Shown here: piece after piece, positions 5,659 through 7,968 of the stretch
Layout: each line of letters begins with the position of its first letter
Numbering within the stretch: the first letter of the stretch is position 1
Source: JBKPDV01 sp046728075
Lineage (GTDB): Bacteria > Acidobacteriota > Thermoanaerobaculia > UBA5066 > Gp7-AA6
DNA length: 7,968 nucleotides
Direction: 5' to 3'
Assembly (NCBI GenBank): GCA_046728075.1
Contig: JBKPDV010000036.1
Location: 1 to 7,968 of the forward strand
Position numbers and translations under genes: made by a program
The notes under the pieces: model-generated
What the model was told of the DNA's origin: nothing
Databases searched by the model: none
Seen by the model: the letters and a program-made list of their open reading frames with translations, nothing else

Positions 5659-6748
5659 CGATTTTCCTCCTTGCGATGTCCCGCGGTTTGTTGGCAGTCG
5701 AAGGCGCGGGGTTTGTTGATGGATGGCGAGCGGCGTTGGCGCCGCAGCTCGAGCGGATGATCAGGCGGGGGGGCAGTATGACGCTTTCCGGGGCGCCGTT
5801 CGGTGTTTCGATGCGTCGCAGCAGAAGCTTGGCCGATTCCTCGCCGATCTGGCGGGCGCCGACGGCGACGGTCGTGAGCGCCGGCCGACAATCGGCGGTT
5901 TCGGCGATGTCGTCGAATCCGATGACGGCGCAGTCGCGCCCGGCGACGAGGTTGCGGTCGGCGAGGCCGAGCAGGACGCCGAAGGCGCAGACGTCGTTGT
6001 AGCAGAGCACCGCCGTCGGATCTGAGGCGCTGCCGCGCAGTAGCGTGCCGACGGCTGCGGCGCCGGCCGCGCGGGTCGGCAGGCAGTTCACGATCGGCCC
6101 GACCGGCAGGCCATGCCGCGCCATGGTCTCGCGGTAGCCGACGGCGCGATCCCGCACCGGCAGCGTCCGCCGGCCGCCGCCGACATAGGCGATGCGCTTG
6201 TGGCCGAGCCCGATGAGATGCTCGGTGGCCATCATCATGCCGAGGCGGAAATCCGGACCGACATAGTCGACATCGCGGGCGCCGACGCGACGCAGCATCT
6301 GCACGACCGGCATTCCATAGCGGTGCAGACGATCGATGGTCTCGGGGTCGGTGCCGTCGGCCGGACTGAGCAGCAGCCCGTCGACGCGCTGCTCGCGCAT
6401 GCGCTCGATGAAGCGATCCTGACGGGTCGGCGACTCCGCCGTATTCGCGAGGAAGGCCACCCAGCCGGCCCGGTCGAGGGCGTCGTCGATGCCGGCGGTC
6501 AACTCCGCATAGAACGGATTGGTGATCTCGCAGACGATGAGGCCGATGGTTTGCGTCGAGCGCGTCCGCAGGTTCGCCGCGCCGCGGTCGTAGACGTAGC
6601 CGAGCGCGTCGATCGATCCCTGGATCTTCTCGTGCGTCGCCTTGGCGACCAGCGGGCTGTCGCGCAGGACGAGCGATACGGTGGCCGGCGAGACGCCGGC
6701 ATGCCGGGCGATGTCCTTGAGGGTTACACGCGTCGCCATCGTCCCCAT
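5636..6748 (-). CDS. LacI-family transcriptional regulator, 370 aa
   Basis: This is a DNA-binding regulator with a sugar-binding-protein-like effector domain, most likely the ligand-responsive repressor of this operon. The N-terminal helix-turn-helix VTLKDIARHAGVSPATVSLV (8-27) and hinge segment RGAANLRTRST (55-65) are canonical; the hinge leucine normally inserts at a central CpG, as found in the operator at 6842-6861. The effector domain follows: IGLIVCEITNPFYAELTAGI (68-87), VDGLLLSPADG (122-132), GLGHKRIAYVGG (180-191), AVLCYNDVCAFGVL (246-259) and VIGFDDIAETADCRPALTTV (275-294). Members normally end near RSSCG (332-336). Here about 34 extra residues, rich in Pro, Ala and basic residues, overlap the ribosome binding site and first 23 bp of the next gene. 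ATG 6748 is assigned; ATG 6739 (MATRVTLKD) is equally plausible, as neither has a strong ribosome binding site. It is the first gene of its own operon, hence probably autoregulated. Confidence 0.94.
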   Translation of the reverse strand: MGTMATRVTLKDIARHAGVSPATVSLVLRDSPLVAKATHEKIQGSIDALGYVYDRGAANLRTRSTQTIGLIVCEITNPFYAELTAGIDDALDRAGWVAFLANTAESPTRQDRFIERMREQRVDGLLLSPADGTDPETIDRLHRYGMPVVQMLRRVGARDVDYVGPDFRLGMMMATEHLIGLGHKRIAYVGGGRRTLPVRDRAVGYRETMARHGLPVGPIVNCLPTRAAGAAAVGTLLRGSASDPTAVLCYNDVCAFGVLLGLADRNLVAGRDCAVIGFDDIAETADCRPALTTVAVGARQIGEESAKLLLRRIETPNGAPESVILPPRLIIRSSCGANAARHPSTNPAPSTANKPRDIARRKIDDKHDTA

Positions 6749-6762
6749 GCCCGACGGGCATG
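6746..6762 (-). promoter_or_regulatory. Perfect palindrome over the regulator's start codon
   Basis: CATGCCCG-A-CGGGCATG (6746-6762) is a 17-bp perfect inverted repeat whose one end is the ATG at 6748. In RNA it could fold and hide that AUG, leaving the next in-frame AUG (6739) six bases beyond the hairpin. It is not related to the TTAGATC operators. Translational damping or chance are both possible. Confidence 0.4.
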
Positions 6763-6779
6763 TTCTCCCGGTTTCAGCG

Positions 6780-6795
6780 TTTAGATCGATCCAAG
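6780..6795. promoter_or_regulatory. Second, imperfect LacI-type operator
   Basis: TTTAGATCGATCCAAG matches the perfect operator at 6842-6861 in its left half (TTTAGATCGATC) and shares the CpG centre, with two mismatches in the outer right half. The centres (6787/6788 and 6851/6852) are 64 bp apart, close to six helical turns, so both sites face the same side of the DNA. It lies in the predicted 5' untranslated region of the regulator gene. Confidence 0.65.
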
Positions 6796-6841
6796 CCTCG
6801 GAGGCGCAAAGGCCAGCGAAGGGAATCGCATTGGTTTGCCG

Positions 6842-6861
6842 AATTTAGATCGATCTAAATT
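6842..6861. promoter_or_regulatory. Perfect 20-bp palindromic operator of the LacI-family regulator
   Basis: AATTTAGATCGATCTAAATT is identical to its own reverse complement over all 20 bases and has a central CpG, the hallmark of LacI-family operators. It is AT-rich in a GC-rich setting, lies about 94 bp upstream of the regulator's start and covers the predicted -10 box. The natural reading is an autorepression site that controls the whole operon. Confidence 0.85.
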
Positions 6862-6882
6862 GAGCGGGCCATCGGCTGTCAA
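6854..6882 (-). promoter_or_regulatory. Sigma-70-type promoter of the operon
   Basis: On the minus strand a consensus -35 box TTGACA (6882-6877) is followed by a 17-nt spacer and a weak -10 box TTTAGA (6859-6854, 3 of 6 matches). Transcription would begin near 6847 and run left into the regulator gene with a leader of about 100 nt. The -10 box lies inside the perfect operator, so bound repressor would exclude RNA polymerase. Confidence 0.65.
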
Positions 6883-6932
6883 GCGCTTTGCGAAACGGAG
6901 TATTCGAGCCGCGGTAGTTCGAAGCGCTTGAC
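6878..6932. promoter_or_regulatory. Inverted pair of AAGCGCTTGAC sites upstream of the promoter
   Basis: GTCAAGCGCTT (6878-6888) and AAGCGCTTGAC (6922-6932) are exact 11-bp inverted copies. Each contains AAGCGCTT, itself a palindrome with a central CpG and similar to the core of many LacI-family operators. The inner copy overlaps the -35 box. The core differs from the TTAGATCGATCTAA operators, so a second regulator is possible. Confidence 0.45.
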
Positions 6933-7085
6933 TTGCTGTGGCTGTCCCTACCGAAAATTAGATTCGGGCGTAGCGATGGTGCAGGCCGCCGCCTTCCAAT
7001 GTGTGAGGTTCCATTTGGGCGGCGTGGACATAACAAAATGTTAGCCTCGCTGGCGGAACTTTAGGGATGGCGAGCGGGCGGCGGC
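6933..7085. other. Intergenic stretch upstream of the operon
   Basis: I see no gene here. The only structure noticed is CCGAA/TTCGG (6951-6955 and 6963-6967) around AATTAGA, whose TTAGAT resembles half of the operator at 6842-6861. This is too weak to call a site. Confidence 0.4.
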
Positions 7086-7281
7086 GGGGGCGACCTCGGC
7101 TAGTTCGCGGACTGCCAGCGCGTCGTCGAGGGGGCGGCGGAAGCACTCGGAGGGTTGGACGTGCCGGTGAACAACGCCGGGGTCAGCGTGGCCCCGGCAA
7201 GCTGGTGGAGACGACCGCGGAGGAGTGTTTGACCGCCACCTGGGCAAGCCGGAGCAGGGGATCGATCAAAAGCTCACTTAG
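7086..7281 (+). pseudogene. Short-chain dehydrogenase/reductase remnant with frameshifts
   Basis: On the plus strand, the frame with a codon at 7092 reads DLG-stop-FADCQRVVEGAAEALGGLD, then VPVNNAGVSVAPA. This contains the NNAG motif (7170-7181) of the short-chain dehydrogenase family, NAD(P)-dependent Rossmann-fold oxidoreductases. The expected continuation appears in a second frame (LVETTAEE, 7202-7225) and then a third (FDRHLG, from 7228), ending at a stop at 7279-7281. There is thus one internal stop (7101-7103), two frame changes (near 7200 and 7226) and no trace of the N-terminal TGxxxGxG cofactor site or the YxxxK catalytic pair. It is clearly dead. No relation to the operon can be claimed; it is transcribed, if at all, in the opposite direction. 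Confidence 0.75.
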
Positions 7282-7757
7282 CGACAGCAGAGGTCGCCGG
7301 AGGCATGGAAGCGCTAAGGCCGAAGCTCGCCGGTCTCATGCATCAACCCGTTAATGAAGTAGCATTCCGGGAGCGGAAGCGCGAACGTGACTCGGCAGCT
7401 ACGGGCCAGCATCATCAGGGGAAGGGCAACGTCGTGCTGTTCCCTCGGGGTACGAACATCCGCCGCGACAGGTCTGTTCAATGCCGCGAGCGACTGGGCG
7501 GACTCTTGCGTTATTACCATCAGGAGGCAGCGTGAACGGGGGAGGCGCCTCAGATGAATTTATTGACCTTACGGGGTCTCCCCCGATTACCCGAACCACC
7601 TTCCCGACGTGCCGTGCCCACTACCCCGGCGGATCGAGCGGGTGCTCGTGTCGATTGCTTCCCCGCTCGTGCGGCCTTCCCCAAATGGCAGGAGGGTCGG
7701 CATCCCGTAAGTCAAACCTGACGACGCGCGCGGAGGGCCCGCAAGGGCTCTTCGGCG
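7282..7757. other. About 475 bp without a supported gene
   Basis: Several short frames are open on both strands, but none shows a recognised domain, hydrophobic segment or good ribosome binding site. Structures seen are a perfect 10-bp palindrome GAGGCGCCTC (7542-7551) and an 8-bp inverted repeat CGGGGGAG/CTCCCCCG (7537-7544 and 7578-7585). The segment looks like further decayed accessory or mobile DNA, but I cannot assign it. Confidence 0.4.
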
Positions 7758-7968
7758 CTACGCTTTTTCCTCTCGATCGGGTTTCGACTCCAGGCTCCAA
7801 CTCTTCGGATACTCGCCATCTGCGACAAACCGCTTGTTACCTTCGTCGACCACGAGCCAGACCGTGCGCACGCTCTTCGGTTTGACGTCGGGGTCGCTGT
7901 AGTCATCGAAGGCATCCCTGGCTTTCTGTCCATCGCGGTACATCGTTCGGCCGGTGCTCCCGTCATCA
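7758..7968 (-). CDS. Unidentified small protein, 3' part (start uncertain or outside window)
   Basis: A minus-strand frame enters from the right edge (DDGSTGRT) and continues through MYRDGQKARDAFDDYSD, then KSVRTVWLVVDEGNKRFVAD and SWSLESKPDREEKA, to a TAG at 7760-7758. I do not recognise the family. The visible 70 residues are hydrophilic and rich in Asp, Lys, Arg and Glu, with a single short hydrophobic strand (TVWLVV). The composition is balanced rather than the Arg/Ala/Pro run typical of false frames here, which favours a real gene. The first visible ATG is at 7943; GGGAG lies about 13 nt upstream, too far to be convincing, so the true start may lie beyond the window. No partner gene is visible. 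Confidence 0.5.
   Translation of the reverse strand, partial: DDGSTGRTMYRDGQKARDAFDDYSDPDVKPKSVRTVWLVVDEGNKRFVADGEYPKSWSLESKPDREEKA

Noticed and set aside
1793..5760. Very long plus-strand open frames opposite the operon (about 1793-2956, 2824-4440 and 4459-5760)
   Set aside because: They mirror strongly conserved ABC transporter genes on the minus strand. Their products are Arg/Asp/Gly-rich with no domains, as expected for antisense frames in GC-rich DNA.
5655..6784. Overlapping frames within the regulator gene (minus 5655-6761, plus 6113-6784)
   Set aside because: The regulator frame has a complete helix-turn-helix and effector domain; these others have Arg-rich, motif-free products. The GGGAG at 6769-6765 suits ATG 6761, but that frame encodes nothing recognisable.
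6928..6967. A plus-strand promoter starting with TTGACT at 6928-6933
   Set aside because: No acceptable -10 box is found at 16-18 nt, and the only gene downstream on that strand is a dead dehydrogenase relic.
7712..7966. An alternative minus-strand frame starting MTGAPAERC near 7966
   Set aside because: Its Arg/Ser/Ala-rich product looks like a shadow; the frame ending at 7758 has the more protein-like composition.

Overview
The window is GC-rich bacterial DNA. It most resembles an alphaproteobacterium of the Hyphomicrobiales (a Bradyrhizobium or Mesorhizobium-like soil or plant-associated genome). This rests on the protein families, the GC-ending codons, a CTCCCCCAC-type palindromic repeat pair common in that group, and the kind of group II intron reverse transcriptase remnant at the left edge. 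The genus is an inference; no ribosomal marker is present.

The core (about 741-6882, all on the minus strand, so read right to left) is one coherent transcription unit. It contains a promoter with a consensus -35 box, a perfect 20-bp palindromic operator over the -10 box and a second imperfect operator 64 bp downstream. These are followed by a LacI-family regulator, a periplasmic sugar-type binding protein, a two-domain ABC ATPase, an RbsC-type permease, and a cyclase-family (PF04199) metal-dependent hydrolase. Genes overlap by 23 bp (regulator/binding protein) and 4 bp (ATPase/permease). The permease/cyclase junction is either a 4-bp overlap or a 14-bp gap, depending on the cyclase start. 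The only real gap, between binding protein and ATPase, holds a GC-rich stem-loop and an inverted pair of REP-like palindromes. The likely role is import of a small, probably carbohydrate-like or ring-containing solute and hydrolysis of it (or a metabolite) by the cyclase, with the regulator repressing its own operon until the ligand appears. The substrate cannot be read from the sequence.

The left flank (1-740) is a graveyard. It holds the 3' part of a group II intron reverse transcriptase, a run of three 21-bp-phased TTCCCTRTTC repeats, and an orphan piece of a polyprenyl-phosphate sugar transferase (the KPGITGWAQVNGWRGE motif) that no simple forward-strand ORF reveals. The right flank (about 6890-7968) has a second inverted pair of AAGCGCTT sites, a frameshifted remnant of a short-chain dehydrogenase, about 475 bp with no gene I can support, and the 3' end of an unidentified small gene on the minus strand. 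An intact catabolic operon between decayed genes and mobile-element debris suggests an accessory, rearrangement-prone region.
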